Below are positions 42,147-50,042 of a stretch of 64,000 nt of DNA, piece by piece. The translations under genes were made by a program, and so were the position numbers. The notes beneath the pieces are model-generated. The model did no database searches and had not been told where the DNA came from. It saw only the letters and a program-made list of their open reading frames with translations. This stretch comes from Bacteroidales bacterium (GTDB lineage: Bacteria; Bacteroidota; Bacteroidia; Bacteroidales; P3). The stretch covers positions 1 to 64,000 of the forward strand of contig JAFZTV010000088.1 in assembly GCA_017618625.1 (NCBI GenBank). Direction: 5' to 3'. Each line of letters begins with the position of its first letter. Position 1 is the first letter of the stretch.

Positions 42147-44315
42147 CTAAATTCCTTTTTCGCGGCAGAACTGCTCGACCAATTCTATCAACTCCTCGCC
42201 AAAAGCGCGGAGTTTTATTTTTCCTATGCCTTTGACCTTTGAGAGCTCTGGAATGGATCGCGGCAGCGTTTTAGCTATGCCCATCAGAGCCTTCTGAGTC
42301 AGGACCTGATAAGCCCGCACGTCGGCTTCCTCGTATTTCTCACGACGCCAAGCGATGAGGCGTGGGAGAATTTCGGGATAGTCCAAATCGTAGAGGTTTG
42401 AAACCTCTTCGGTTTTAGATTTGGTTTTGGATTTGGTTTTGGACTCCGTTTTACCGTCTTTCAGCAGGTAGTCACATTTGGCTTTCTGATAGGCTTCCAC
42501 GGAGTAGCCCTTTTCCACAACACTCTTGAGACAAGCGCATTTGAGACCTATAATCGACGAGAAGGTCTCTGCCATATCCTTGAATCTTGCCGCATGCTCT
42601 TTGTTGTCTATCTCCACATCCAGGAGCGGCAGCATCGACTTTTGAGAGTCGGTAAGCTGGGTTTCGAAATAGGCAACGGCCTTGGATATGCGGTCGGCGA
42701 CAATAGCTTTGGCCTCTGCCGCGGTGGTGGCGCCAGATGTCATGCGGGCTATCTGGTTGCGGAACTTGTCATAGACTTCGGCCAGTGCGGCCAGGCGAGG
42801 CATCTGTTCGTTCCATTGAGATACAGCCTTCGGTGCGATGTTTGTAAGGTGGGCGCGGTTGAACTGGTCTATCTTGAGCGAGATGTCATAGAGCTGATTG
42901 ACGGAACGGAGGTCGAACAGCATGTCTATATAATAGTTGAAGGCGTTGCTCTCGTAGCGGCTGCGAGTCTCCTGCTCGGAAGGCTGTGCATTGCTGAACG
43001 ACTCCACGTCGCGGTTGTCGAACGAGCAGGAGGAGGAAATGCGGCTGCTCAGAACCAATCCCTCGAGCGAGCGGCAACGGCTTAAAGCCACATACACCTG
43101 CCCATAGGCGAAAGCGTCTGCGGCATCGACTATGACGTTGTCGAAGGTGAGGCCCTGCGCTTTGTGGATGGTGACGGCCCACGCCAAACGCAGCGGATAC
43201 TGGGTGAAGGTGCCATCGACCGTTTGGCGGATGGTCTTGTCGGACGGGTCGATGTCGTATTTCACGTTCTCCCACGACACGGGTTCCACCTCTATCGCCT
43301 CGCCTTCGCTCTCCACTACCACCCTCTTCTCCTCGTCGTCAAACGAGCTCACCACCCCAATCTTGCCGTTATAATAGCGTCCGGCGCCAGAAGGGTCGTT
43401 CTTCACAAACATCACCTGTGCGCCGACTTTTAGTTTTAGGCTCTTCTCTGCAGGATAGGAGCCCTCGGGGAAGGAGCCAGACACTGTTGCCTCGAACTGT
43501 CGCTCACGGGAGTCGAGTTTCTCGAGGTTGCGGCGGTTCACCAGGTCGGCCTGCACGTTGTGGGTGGTCAGCCTTATGGGTATGGAGCGCTGACCCTTGA
43601 AATGGTTTTCTATATCGGCGACGAAGCGGCTGTTGAGCAGCTGCAAGGTCTCGTTGTCATATTGGTTGTCGCGCATCCTGTTGAGCAGCGAGAGGAACCG
43701 CTCGTCCTGCTGACGATAGATGGTGCGCAGTTCGACGGTGATGTAGGAAAGCTTTTTGAACGCCTTGCTGTCGAAGAAAAACGGAGAGTTGTAAACCCGT
43801 TTCAGGTAAGGCTCCTCGTCGGCGGTAACCACAGGCGGAAGCTGGTGGATGTCTCCGATAAGCAGGAGTTGGACACCTCCGAAGGGGCGGCTGTTGCGAC
43901 GGTATCGGCGCAGAGTGTTGTCGATGGAGTCGAGCAGGTCGGCCCGCACCATGGAAATCTCGTCGATGACCAGCAGGTCGAGGGTGCGTATGATGTCGAT
44001 ACGCGATTTGCGCATCTGCTTCTTGCCTTCGGGCAGTTGGTACTCGGTTATCAATTCGGACACATCGGGCAGGTAGGGGCAAGGCGGCAGCTGGAAGAAC
44101 GAATGGATGGTAACGCCTCCAGCGTTGATGGCAGCCACGCCCGTAGGCGCCACCACCACATATCGCTTGTTGAGAATGGGCAGCACATGGCGCAGGAAAG
44201 TGGTCTTGCCTGTCCCAGCCTTCCCTGTAAGGAATATGGAAACGCCAGTGTTGCGCAGATAATTCTCCGCAAGCTCTAATTGAGGATTGGTCTGATAAGA
44301 CATTCTGTTTGGCAT
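42147..44315 (-). CDS. Pif1/RecD-like SF1B helicase with C-terminal HRDC-type domain
   Basis: A 722-residue cytoplasmic helicase. Walker A FLTGKAGTGKTTFLRHV is near residue 30, followed by VVVAPTGVAAINAGGVTIHSFF, Walker B LLVIDEISMVRADLLD, GDIHQLPPV, and the late motif WAVTIHKAQGLTFDNVIVD ... YVALSRCRSLEGLVL. A helical middle region and a low-complexity linker of KTESKTKSKTKSKTE lead to an HRDC-like end (VLTQKALMGIAKTLPRSIPELSKVKGIGKIKLRAFG). The ATG at 44315 overlaps the nadE stop (TGATG), implying coupled translation; MSYQTN at 44303 is an alternative. It likely acts at G-quadruplexes or stalled forks. Confidence 0.9.
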   Translation of the reverse strand: MPNRMSYQTNPQLELAENYLRNTGVSIFLTGKAGTGKTTFLRHVLPILNKRYVVVAPTGVAAINAGGVTIHSFFQLPPCPYLPDVSELITEYQLPEGKKQMRKSRIDIIRTLDLLVIDEISMVRADLLDSIDNTLRRYRRNSRPFGGVQLLLIGDIHQLPPVVTADEEPYLKRVYNSPFFFDSKAFKKLSYITVELRTIYRQQDERFLSLLNRMRDNQYDNETLQLLNSRFVADIENHFKGQRSIPIRLTTHNVQADLVNRRNLEKLDSRERQFEATVSGSFPEGSYPAEKSLKLKVGAQVMFVKNDPSGAGRYYNGKIGVVSSFDDEEKRVVVESEGEAIEVEPVSWENVKYDIDPSDKTIRQTVDGTFTQYPLRLAWAVTIHKAQGLTFDNVIVDAADAFAYGQVYVALSRCRSLEGLVLSSRISSSCSFDNRDVESFSNAQPSEQETRSRYESNAFNYYIDMLFDLRSVNQLYDISLKIDQFNRAHLTNIAPKAVSQWNEQMPRLAALAEVYDKFRNQIARMTSGATTAAEAKAIVADRISKAVAYFETQLTDSQKSMLPLLDVEIDNKEHAARFKDMAETFSSIIGLKCACLKSVVEKGYSVEAYQKAKCDYLLKDGKTESKTKSKTKSKTEEVSNLYDLDYPEILPRLIAWRREKYEEADVRAYQVLTQKALMGIAKTLPRSIPELSKVKGIGKIKLRAFGEELIELVEQFCREKGI

Positions 44316-45871
44316 CAGCTTATGGGCACCCTGCGGTCGAGGCCGAAGCTCATGGGCGACACCTTGAGGATGGGAGCGAACTGAAGACGTTTCCACTCGT
44401 TGATGCGCACCTTGCGGAGCACCTCCTTCACCACCTCGTCGTCATAGCCTTCGGCGACTATCTCCTCCTGACACATCTGTTCTTCGATGTGCAGGTTCAG
44501 TATAGCGTCAAGCACCTCATAGTCTGGCAGCGAGTCGGTGTCCTTCTGGTTGGGGCGCAGTTCGGCCGACGGAGCCTTGTCGATGGTATGTTGCGGGATA
44601 ATCTCACGCTCGCGGTTGATGTAGTTTGAGAGTTCGTAAACCTCGGTCTTGTAGAGGTCGGCGATAACGCCGAGCGAGCCACAGCTGTCGCCGTAGAGGG
44701 TGCCATATCCCATAGCAGCCTCACTCTTGTTGGTGGTGTTGAGTGCAAGGGCGCCGAACTTGTTGGCGTAGGACATAACGAGTGTTCCGCGTATGCGAGC
44801 CTGCAGGTTTTCTTCGGTCACATCCTCTGCACGGTCGCCAAAGACGGGAGCCAGCGATTGTTTGAAGGCGTCGAACATGCCTTTGATAGGCACGATGTCG
44901 TAGGCGACACCCAGGTTGTTTGCCAAATCCTCGGCATCCTTGACTGAATGGTCGGTGGAATACTGAGAGGGCATGAGGAGACCGTGGACATTCTCAGGAC
45001 CTATCGCTTCGGCAGCCAGCGCACACACCAAAGCCGAGTCGATACCACCCGAAAGACCCAGAACAGCACGTTTCTGTCCGTTCTTCTCGAAATACTCTCT
45101 TATACCCATTATGAGAGCCTTGTGGACCAGGTCCACTGCCTCGGGTTTCTCATCCCCACACTCCTCGAGCAGCTGCATATCGACACTCTGCGACCACTCC
45201 TCGAAATAGGGGAACTGAGTCAGGAGTCCGCCTGCGGCGTTCAAAGCCAGCGAGCCGCCGGCAAAGAGATAGCTGCCTTCGCCGCCTATGCGGTTGACAT
45301 AGACCAGCGACGAGTTGAGGTTCTCCACAATCTTGCGCATACGATAGCGAGTGCGGTATGGGCGGTTGTAGTCGAACACGTTGCAGCCACAGCATACCAC
45401 GATGTCGGGTTGCTCGATATTATGTTTGCTCAACTCTTTCAGGTCCTCATAGAATCCTATCGCTATGCGCTGTTCCTGAAACTGTATGAGCTGGACGCCT
45501 TCGCCGCGGACGAAATATTTCTGCTCGTCGGGCGAGAGGTATTTCTTTGACACGATGGCGCGGATGGCGCAGTTTTGGACAAAGACTATGGTGTTGCACA
45601 GTCCGCGGTCCTGCAGCTGCAGGGGCATGCCGATAAGGAAAGCACGGTGTTCGGATTGTGCGATGAGTTCTTGAAGTACGGCCTGCGCGCGCTTCTGAAT
45701 GTCGGTATATGCCACAGAGCCGTAGAGAGGGCTTCCGCAGACGGTGCAGGCGGGGAACACTGTGAGCAGGGCAGATTTGGATTCGGGACGGTCGAGCTCT
45801 TCAAGTATCCACTTCAAGTTCTCTTCAGGATTATTAGTCGCAATATTGTGCTGTACGATATGGATGTTCAT
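44315..45871 (-). CDS. nadE: NAD+ synthetase with apparently inactive glutaminase domain
   Basis: NadE makes NAD from deamido-NAD and ATP. The 518-residue protein has a nitrilase-like glutaminase domain (1-about 245) and a synthetase domain with the PPi-binding P-loop SGGIDSA (274-280), LNTTNKSEAAMGYGTLYGD and PSAELRPNQKDTDSLP, all intact. In glutamine-dependent enzymes the catalytic triad is Glu (FPEL), Lys and Cys (CED). Here the matching positions read FPAC (Ala41) and YED (Tyr141); a lysine remains (SKK 108-110). The domain therefore looks unable to hydrolyse glutamine, and the enzyme would need free ammonia. It overlaps the helicase gene and has a tandem-repeat leader upstream. Confidence 0.93.
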   Translation of the reverse strand: MNIHIVQHNIATNNPEENLKWILEELDRPESKSALLTVFPACTVCGSPLYGSVAYTDIQKRAQAVLQELIAQSEHRAFLIGMPLQLQDRGLCNTIVFVQNCAIRAIVSKKYLSPDEQKYFVRGEGVQLIQFQEQRIAIGFYEDLKELSKHNIEQPDIVVCCGCNVFDYNRPYRTRYRMRKIVENLNSSLVYVNRIGGEGSYLFAGGSLALNAAGGLLTQFPYFEEWSQSVDMQLLEECGDEKPEAVDLVHKALIMGIREYFEKNGQKRAVLGLSGGIDSALVCALAAEAIGPENVHGLLMPSQYSTDHSVKDAEDLANNLGVAYDIVPIKGMFDAFKQSLAPVFGDRAEDVTEENLQARIRGTLVMSYANKFGALALNTTNKSEAAMGYGTLYGDSCGSLGVIADLYKTEVYELSNYINREREIIPQHTIDKAPSAELRPNQKDTDSLPDYEVLDAILNLHIEEQMCQEEIVAEGYDDEVVKEVLRKVRINEWKRLQFAPILKVSPMSFGLDRRVPIS

Positions 45872-45881
45872 GGGAGGATTT

Positions 45882-45996
45882 GTTTTATGTTGATATGTTT
45901 TATGTTGATATGTTGATATGTTTTGTGTTGATATGTTTTGTGTTGATATGTTTTGTGTTGATATGTTTTATGTTGATATGTTTTATGTTGATATGT
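45882..45996 (-). repeat. 15-bp tandem array in the nadE leader
   Basis: About seven units of TTTT(A/G)TGTTGATATG (plus strand) lie immediately upstream of the nadE ATG. Read on the nadE strand they are CATATCAACA(T/C)AAAA, the same AAACATATCAAC motif that precedes many other genes here singly (7180-7213, 10318-10334, 22440-22458, 55350-55360). It produces a spurious Met-Leu-Ile-Cys-rich ORF. Confidence 0.9.
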
Positions 45997-46006
45997 TTGG
46001 GGACGG

Positions 46007-46534
46007 TTAGAAACGGTAGCGGACACTTAGGGCGCCGCTGCCGCCAAGTCCCACGGCGTCGGAGGCACCGAGGATGTTATACCGTGGGAAGATGTCGATA
46101 GAAAACTGTATCGGGAAGTCAAAATTATATTCGATTCCGAGCTGTGCACCTACGCCGAGACCAAAATGATAGTCACCGAAATACCAACCGAGATTGATGC
46201 CAGGACCGACATACCAGGCGAGGCCTTTGACGATGGTCCAATGGAAATGGAAGGCGGTGGAGACGTTGAGGTAGCCCCACTTGTCACACTGCGCCCATCC
46301 GAGGTCCACCTCCAAGCGGTAGCGGCCTAGCACTTTCTGCCATGTGACATCAAACTCGCCCGAACGGTCGGGGCCTGCCCCTAAACGGAATCCGAAGGCG
46401 TCGCCCGAACGGTGGGTTCTGCTGGTTGCAGACAGGCTGTCAAGGCCGGCTTGGCTGGTGGAGTCGGCGACCTGTGCTGCCGCAAACGATGCCGTCAAGA
46501 GCAGAACGATATATAAGACAGCGACTTTCCTCAC
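46007..46534 (-). CDS. small outer-membrane beta-barrel protein, paralogue of 23973
   Basis: A 175-residue protein of the same family as 23973-24533. The signal peptide is MRKVAVLYIVLLLTASFAAAQ with a GTG start at 46534; the longer frame to 46804 reads through two tRNA genes and must be wrong. Shared segments are KGLAWYVGPGINLGWY, GLGVGAQLGIEYNFDFPIQFSIDIFPRYNI and the C-terminal beta-signal LSVRYRF. About 40 N-terminal mature residues (rich in Ser/Thr) have no counterpart in the paralogue. A -7 box lies 25 nt upstream. Function unknown; predicted outer membrane. Confidence 0.82.
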   Translation of the reverse strand: MRKVAVLYIVLLLTASFAAAQVADSTSQAGLDSLSATSRTHRSGDAFGFRLGAGPDRSGEFDVTWQKVLGRYRLEVDLGWAQCDKWGYLNVSTAFHFHWTIVKGLAWYVGPGINLGWYFGDYHFGLGVGAQLGIEYNFDFPIQFSIDIFPRYNILGASDAVGLGGSGALSVRYRF

Positions 46535-46558
46535 GTTGGCAAAACAATTTAACGGATG

Positions 46559-46566
46559 CAAAAATA
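46559..46566 (-). promoter_or_regulatory. -7 box of the 46007 outer-membrane protein
   Basis: TATTTTTG on the minus strand, 25 nt before the GTG at 46534; supports that start. Confidence 0.65.
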
Positions 46567-46650
46567 ATAAAAAACGGCCAATGAAACAAAGGTTTATTGA
46601 TATATGATAAAAAGAAAAGAGGACAATCGTAAGTGATTTGTCCTCCTTGG

Positions 46651-46732
<82 letters not shown>

Positions 46733-46777
46733 AACTCTTTTTGGTAGTAAAAAAGCAACTTTTGCGTTGCTCTTTTG

Positions 46778-46861
46778 TGCCCAGGACAAGACTTGAACTT
46801 GCACCGCCCTACGGCGACTACCCCCTCAAAGTAGCGTGTCTACCAATTCCACCACCTGGGC
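46778..46861 (-). tRNA. tRNA-Leu (GAG)
   Basis: Class II tRNA with acceptor GCCCAGG/CCTGGGC, D-arm GGTGGAATTGGTAGACACG, anticodon stem CTACT/GGTAG around loop TTGAGGG (anticodon GAG), long variable arm and T-arm AGTTCAAGTCT. CCA is not encoded (ACA follows). It lies 45 nt upstream of the CAG tRNA and is probably on the same transcript. Confidence 0.93.
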
Positions 46862-46885
46862 TTCGTTTTCTCTCGAAAGCGGTTG

Positions 46886-46893
46886 CAAAAGTA
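46886..46893 (-). promoter_or_regulatory. -7 box of the minus-strand tRNA-Leu pair
   Basis: TACTTTTG on the minus strand, followed by CAACC, lies 24 nt before the 5' end of tRNA-Leu(GAG). Confidence 0.7.
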
Positions 46894-46984
46894 CTACAAA
46901 TTTTCGTTACGGCAAAATAATTTTTTGATTTAATTTATAATTTGCTGTGTATGATAGTGTTGGTTATGGGGTGCAATAAAAAAT

Positions 46985-47015
46985 TTTGTCAATTAAAAAA
47001 AACTGCATACTTTTG
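46985..47015 (+). promoter_or_regulatory. consensus promoter of tRNA-Leu (CAA)
   Basis: TTTG at 46985-46988, 19 nt spacer, TACTTTTG at 47008-47015: an exact match to the Bacteroidetes TTTG-N19-TAnnTTTG promoter, 27 nt before the tRNA. Confidence 0.88.
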
Positions 47016-47042
47016 CATCCGATTTTGAAAGCAAAAATCGAT

Positions 47043-47125
47043 GCCCTGGTGGCGGAATGGTAGACGCGGTAGACTCAAAATCTGCTGTCAGCAATGGCGT
47101 GGGGGTTCAAGTCCCCCCCGGGGTA
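47043..47125 (+). tRNA. tRNA-Leu (CAA)
   Basis: Class II tRNA with acceptor GCCCTGG/CCGGGGT, D-arm GGCGGAATGGTAGACGCG, anticodon stem GTAGA/TCTGC around loop CTCAAAA (anticodon CAA), long variable arm and T-arm GGGGTTCAAGTCCCC. CCA not encoded. It is divergent to the other two tRNA-Leu genes. Confidence 0.93.
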
Positions 47126-47131
47126 CAAAAC

Positions 47132-47157
47132 GGTGGTCAAACGACCACCTTTTTTTT
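47132..47157 (+). terminator. terminator of tRNA-Leu (CAA)
   Basis: A perfect stem GGTGGTC/GACCACC with a 4-nt loop followed by eight T residues. Confidence 0.93.
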
Positions 47158-47204
47158 AGTGACTACTATTTACTCTTAGTGCACTCAATGAGCGTTTCTC
47201 CTTT

Positions 47205-47400
47205 TTTTCTCTTGCGCGATACAATAATGAGCCAAGACCGCCGTTTGATAGCATTATGCAGACATTATGTGCCATAATGTGCAGAGTATTCCCCACGTTT
47301 TTTCCAGGGGGTGAGTTGAGAGGGTGGAATTCTAGGGTAATTCTAGGGTAACTTTAGGATAATTCTAGGGTAATTCTAGATCAAGGAGCTGTCAACAAGC
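47205..47400. repeat. dispersed intergenic repeat A, copy 2
   Basis: Matches 5930-6110 over about 180 bp, including the GACATTATG(T/C)GCCATAATG block, CCACGTTTTTTCCAGGG, five 11-bp units of TAATTCTAGGG (47327-47380, the third altered to TAACTTTAGGA) and AAGGAGCTGTCAA. The unit number is the same in both copies. Confidence 0.8.
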
Positions 47401-47443
47401 ATATAACTTCGAGTCAAAGTCTAGTCGGCTCTGACTTGACTCT

Positions 47444-47597
47444 GAGGTGGATTTGAGCTAATGCTGGGTTGGGTATGGTTTAACTTTGAGGTGAATTTGA
47501 GCTAATGCTGGGTTGGATATGGTTTAACTTTGAGGTGAATTTGAGCTAATGCTGGGTTGTCTATGGTTTAATTCTGAGGTGACTATGATTTAACTCC
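47444..47597. repeat. 44-bp tandem repeat, three full copies plus a partial
   Basis: Units start at 47444, 47488 and 47532, with a degraded partial from 47576. Each begins GAGGTG(A/G)ATTTGAGCTAATG and ends GGTTTAACTTT; copies differ by a few bases. Stops interrupt all frames, so it is noncoding. The rest of the gap to 47846 contains no gene I can support. Confidence 0.9.
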
Positions 47598-47846
47598 GTT
47601 CTGCTGGCGTTTCCAGTTGCTGTTTCCGTTTCCTTGTCCACAGGAAATGTGGTTGGCCGGTATGGGCAAGGATGCTTTAGAGGATGCCTCCAACAGCGGC
47701 CGCGAAGGTGAGGGGATTCCGATGAGGATATTTAAGGGGGTGTTATGGTGGGGATTTGTGATGATTTAAGTCGCTGTAAAACAAGTATGTGTGCGGTTGT
47801 TGAAATGTATTTTATATAGAATGGCTTGGGTGTGGGTTATTTTTTG

Positions 47847-47854
47847 TATTTTTG
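47847..47854 (+). promoter_or_regulatory. -7 box of the lipoprotein-murB operon
   Basis: TATTTTTG followed by CAG, 20 nt before the ATG at 47875. Confidence 0.65.
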
Positions 47855-47874
47855 CAGTCTAAATAATCAATGAT

Positions 47875-48348
47875 ATGAATAAAAAAATTGGATTGTTAGC
47901 GGTGATGGCAGCGGCAGTACTGTCGCTGACTGTTGTGTCTTGCTCGAAGGACAAGGTGATAGTGGGGTTCTGGCAACAGGCGTCCGACCATCTGTACTAT
48001 ACTGACTCGACGGGCGTGGAGGATATGAAGAATCTGACGGACAGCGCGGTGACGCTCTGTTTTATGGATAACGATTCGGTGTATCTGAGCTATGGAGAGA
48101 GAAATCCGCTGCTGAACTATCCTCCGTATCTGCTTACGGATAGTCTTCGGAACGAGCTGGCGGCACTCAGAAACACGCTTACGCGCGACACTCTGATGTA
48201 TGAGCTGACGGAGAACACTCTGAAGCTGGACACGATGGAGTACACGCTGGAGAAGCTGAAAGGGCGCTGGATGGTGCTGAGCACGACTGACTCGGTGGAC
48301 GGGAAGTCGGCAAGGCGTGAGATTACGTTCTACAAACCGAGGAAATAG
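47875..48348 (+). CDS. small lipoprotein, function unknown
   Basis: A 157-residue lipoprotein (MNKKIGLLAVMAAAVLSLTVVSC). The mature part reads VIVGFWQQASDHLYYTD ... GRWMVLSTTDS and looks like a lipocalin-like small beta-barrel of the kind seen in Bacteroidetes 'lipocalin-like' lipoproteins (opening GxW and a later LxGRWMV strand). That fold call is tentative. It ends 8 nt before murB and is co-transcribed with it. Confidence 0.75.
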   Translation: MNKKIGLLAVMAAAVLSLTVVSCSKDKVIVGFWQQASDHLYYTDSTGVEDMKNLTDSAVTLCFMDNDSVYLSYGERNPLLNYPPYLLTDSLRNELAALRNTLTRDTLMYELTENTLKLDTMEYTLEKLKGRWMVLSTTDSVDGKSARREITFYKPRK

Positions 48349-48356
48349 GGACGGGA

Positions 48357-49379
48357 ATGGTGTCGATTGCATCGGATGCATCCCTGTTGAAGTACAACAC
48401 TTTCGGTATCGACTGCAGGGCCAAGGAACTTGCGGTTATGACGAAGGTGGAGGACGTGGTGGAGCTTTCGCAGAGTGGGAAGCTGACGGAAGGGGGCTAT
48501 GTGGTGATAGGACAGGGGAGCAACCTGGTGTTTGCGGAACGGTATGAGGGGTTGGCGCTGGTGATGGAGAACAAGGGTGTGAGGGTGACCGACGAGGACG
48601 AGGAGACGGTGACGGTGGAGGCGGCAGCCGGCGAGGTGTGGGATGAGTTTGTGAAGCGTTGCGTGGGCAACGGATGGCACGGGATAGAGAACCTGACGGC
48701 GATACCCGGAACCGTGGGCGCGTCGGCGGTGCAGAACATAGGGGCCTACGGAGTTGAGGCGAAAGATATGATTGAGAGTGTGTCGGCGTATGACGTGAGG
48801 GAGAAGAAGATTGTGGAGTTCGGGAATGCGGAGTGTGGGTATGGATACAGAGAGAGCCGGTTCAAACACGCGGAGGGCAAGCGATATGTGGTGACGAGCG
48901 TGAGGTACAGGCTGAAAAAGAGATATGAGCCGGTGCTGACATACAAGGCGCTGGCAGATGAACTGAGAGAGGGAGTAGGGAGAGACGCGCAGTCGGTGAG
49001 CGGAACGGTGGAGAGGATAAGGTGGTCGAAACTGCCGAAACCAGAGGAGCTGGGCAACGCAGGGAGTTTTTTCAAGAACCCTGTGGTGGGGAAGGAGAAA
49101 TACGAGGAACTGAAACGAGAGAACCCCGATATGCCCGCCCACGAGACGGAGGAAGGCATGAAGCTGGCGGCGGGATGGCTGATAGACAGATGTGGATGGA
49201 AAGGGCGTACGATGGGGAGGTGCGGAGTGTATGAGAAACAGGCACTGGTGCTGGTGAACCGAGGCGGATGCAGCGGGGAAGAGGTGAGGGAACTGGCGAG
49301 GACGGTGGCGAAGGATGTGCGCGAACGGTTTGGCGTAGAGATAGAGTGCGAGGCGGAGTTTGTAGGATTTGACAAATGA
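48357..49379 (+). CDS. murB: UDP-N-acetylenolpyruvoylglucosamine reductase (MurB, type I)
   Basis: MurB reduces UDP-GlcNAc-enolpyruvate to UDP-MurNAc in the cytoplasm, using FAD and NADPH. The 340-residue protein has the FAD-binding loop VVIGQGSNLVF, the IPGTVGASAVQNIGAYG stretch, the YGYRESRFK loop characteristic of the E. coli-type enzyme, and the catalytic Ser in LGNAGSFFKNP with the late Glu in EIECEAEFVG. It starts 8 nt after the lipoprotein gene and is followed by two more genes on the same strand. Codon use is G-rich at third positions in the 3' half. Identification is secure. Confidence 0.96.
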   Translation: MVSIASDASLLKYNTFGIDCRAKELAVMTKVEDVVELSQSGKLTEGGYVVIGQGSNLVFAERYEGLALVMENKGVRVTDEDEETVTVEAAAGEVWDEFVKRCVGNGWHGIENLTAIPGTVGASAVQNIGAYGVEAKDMIESVSAYDVREKKIVEFGNAECGYGYRESRFKHAEGKRYVVTSVRYRLKKRYEPVLTYKALADELREGVGRDAQSVSGTVERIRWSKLPKPEELGNAGSFFKNPVVGKEKYEELKRENPDMPAHETEEGMKLAAGWLIDRCGWKGRTMGRCGVYEKQALVLVNRGGCSGEEVRELARTVAKDVRERFGVEIECEAEFVGFDK

Positions 49380-49391
49380 AAAATTAGAAAG

Positions 49392-49982
49392 ATGACGGAT
49401 ATATTCTGGAAATGGTTTGAAGAGAACAACGAGCAGCTGACGATGCTTGACGACCTCGAAAAAGGCGTGGCAGAGAATCTGCTGGAAGATATGCAGAAGG
49501 CACTTGACGCCTACTGCGAGGGTTTGACCTACGAGATTGGCGACCAGACGAACAAAGGACGGACGCTGACTTTCTCGGCCGAGGGCGACACGGATCTGTT
49601 CAAGTATGTGACGGATTTGGTGGAAGAGGCTCCGGACTTTGACTGGTGGGAATTTGTGGCGTTCAAGCAGCCGAAAGGGAAAGGACTGAAGGTGACATTC
49701 GATAAATACCGCTTCGACACCAAAAAGATGTATTTCATGGAGTTGGAAAACGAGGAGTCGCCGGATATGGTGGGGCTGCGGGTAGCGTTGGAAAATCCGG
49801 TGGAGGATGACGACCAGCTGGTGGGTGTGTATGTGACGGTGGAGGCGTTGATTGGCGAGTTCGATTGTGCCACGCTGATTGGATACCTTGATGTGTGTCC
49901 AATTCCTGCAGAACCGTTCAAAGAGGGATTCAAGTCAATGGACGACCTCCCGGAGTTTATAGAGTGGTTCAAGAACAGGTAG
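49392..49982 (+). CDS. conserved cytoplasmic protein, function unknown
   Basis: A 196-residue acidic protein without signal peptide or membrane segment. It opens with a long amphipathic helix (TDIFWKWFEENNEQLTMLDDLEKG) and has a conserved-looking centre EEAPDFDWWEFVAFKQPKGKG followed by beta strands, then VGVYVTVEALIGEFDCATLIGYLDVCPIP. The architecture resembles small uncharacterised DUF695-like proteins of Bacteroidetes, but I do not claim a match. It starts 12 nt after murB, so probably belongs to that operon. Confidence 0.75.
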   Translation: MTDIFWKWFEENNEQLTMLDDLEKGVAENLLEDMQKALDAYCEGLTYEIGDQTNKGRTLTFSAEGDTDLFKYVTDLVEEAPDFDWWEFVAFKQPKGKGLKVTFDKYRFDTKKMYFMELENEESPDMVGLRVALENPVEDDDQLVGVYVTVEALIGEFDCATLIGYLDVCPIPAEPFKEGFKSMDDLPEFIEWFKNR

Positions 49983-50042
49983 CGAACTGAAACAGGAAAG
50001 AATAAAGCAAAAACTAAAAAACATAAAACAACAGACAATATC

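Noticed and set aside
45880..46101. 73-codon open frame of repeated hydrophobic residues
   Set aside because: It is a translation of the 15-bp tandem repeat upstream of nadE and runs on into the antisense of an outer-membrane protein gene.
47444..47597. CRISPR array
   Set aside because: The 44-bp units abut without spacers and no cas genes are present.
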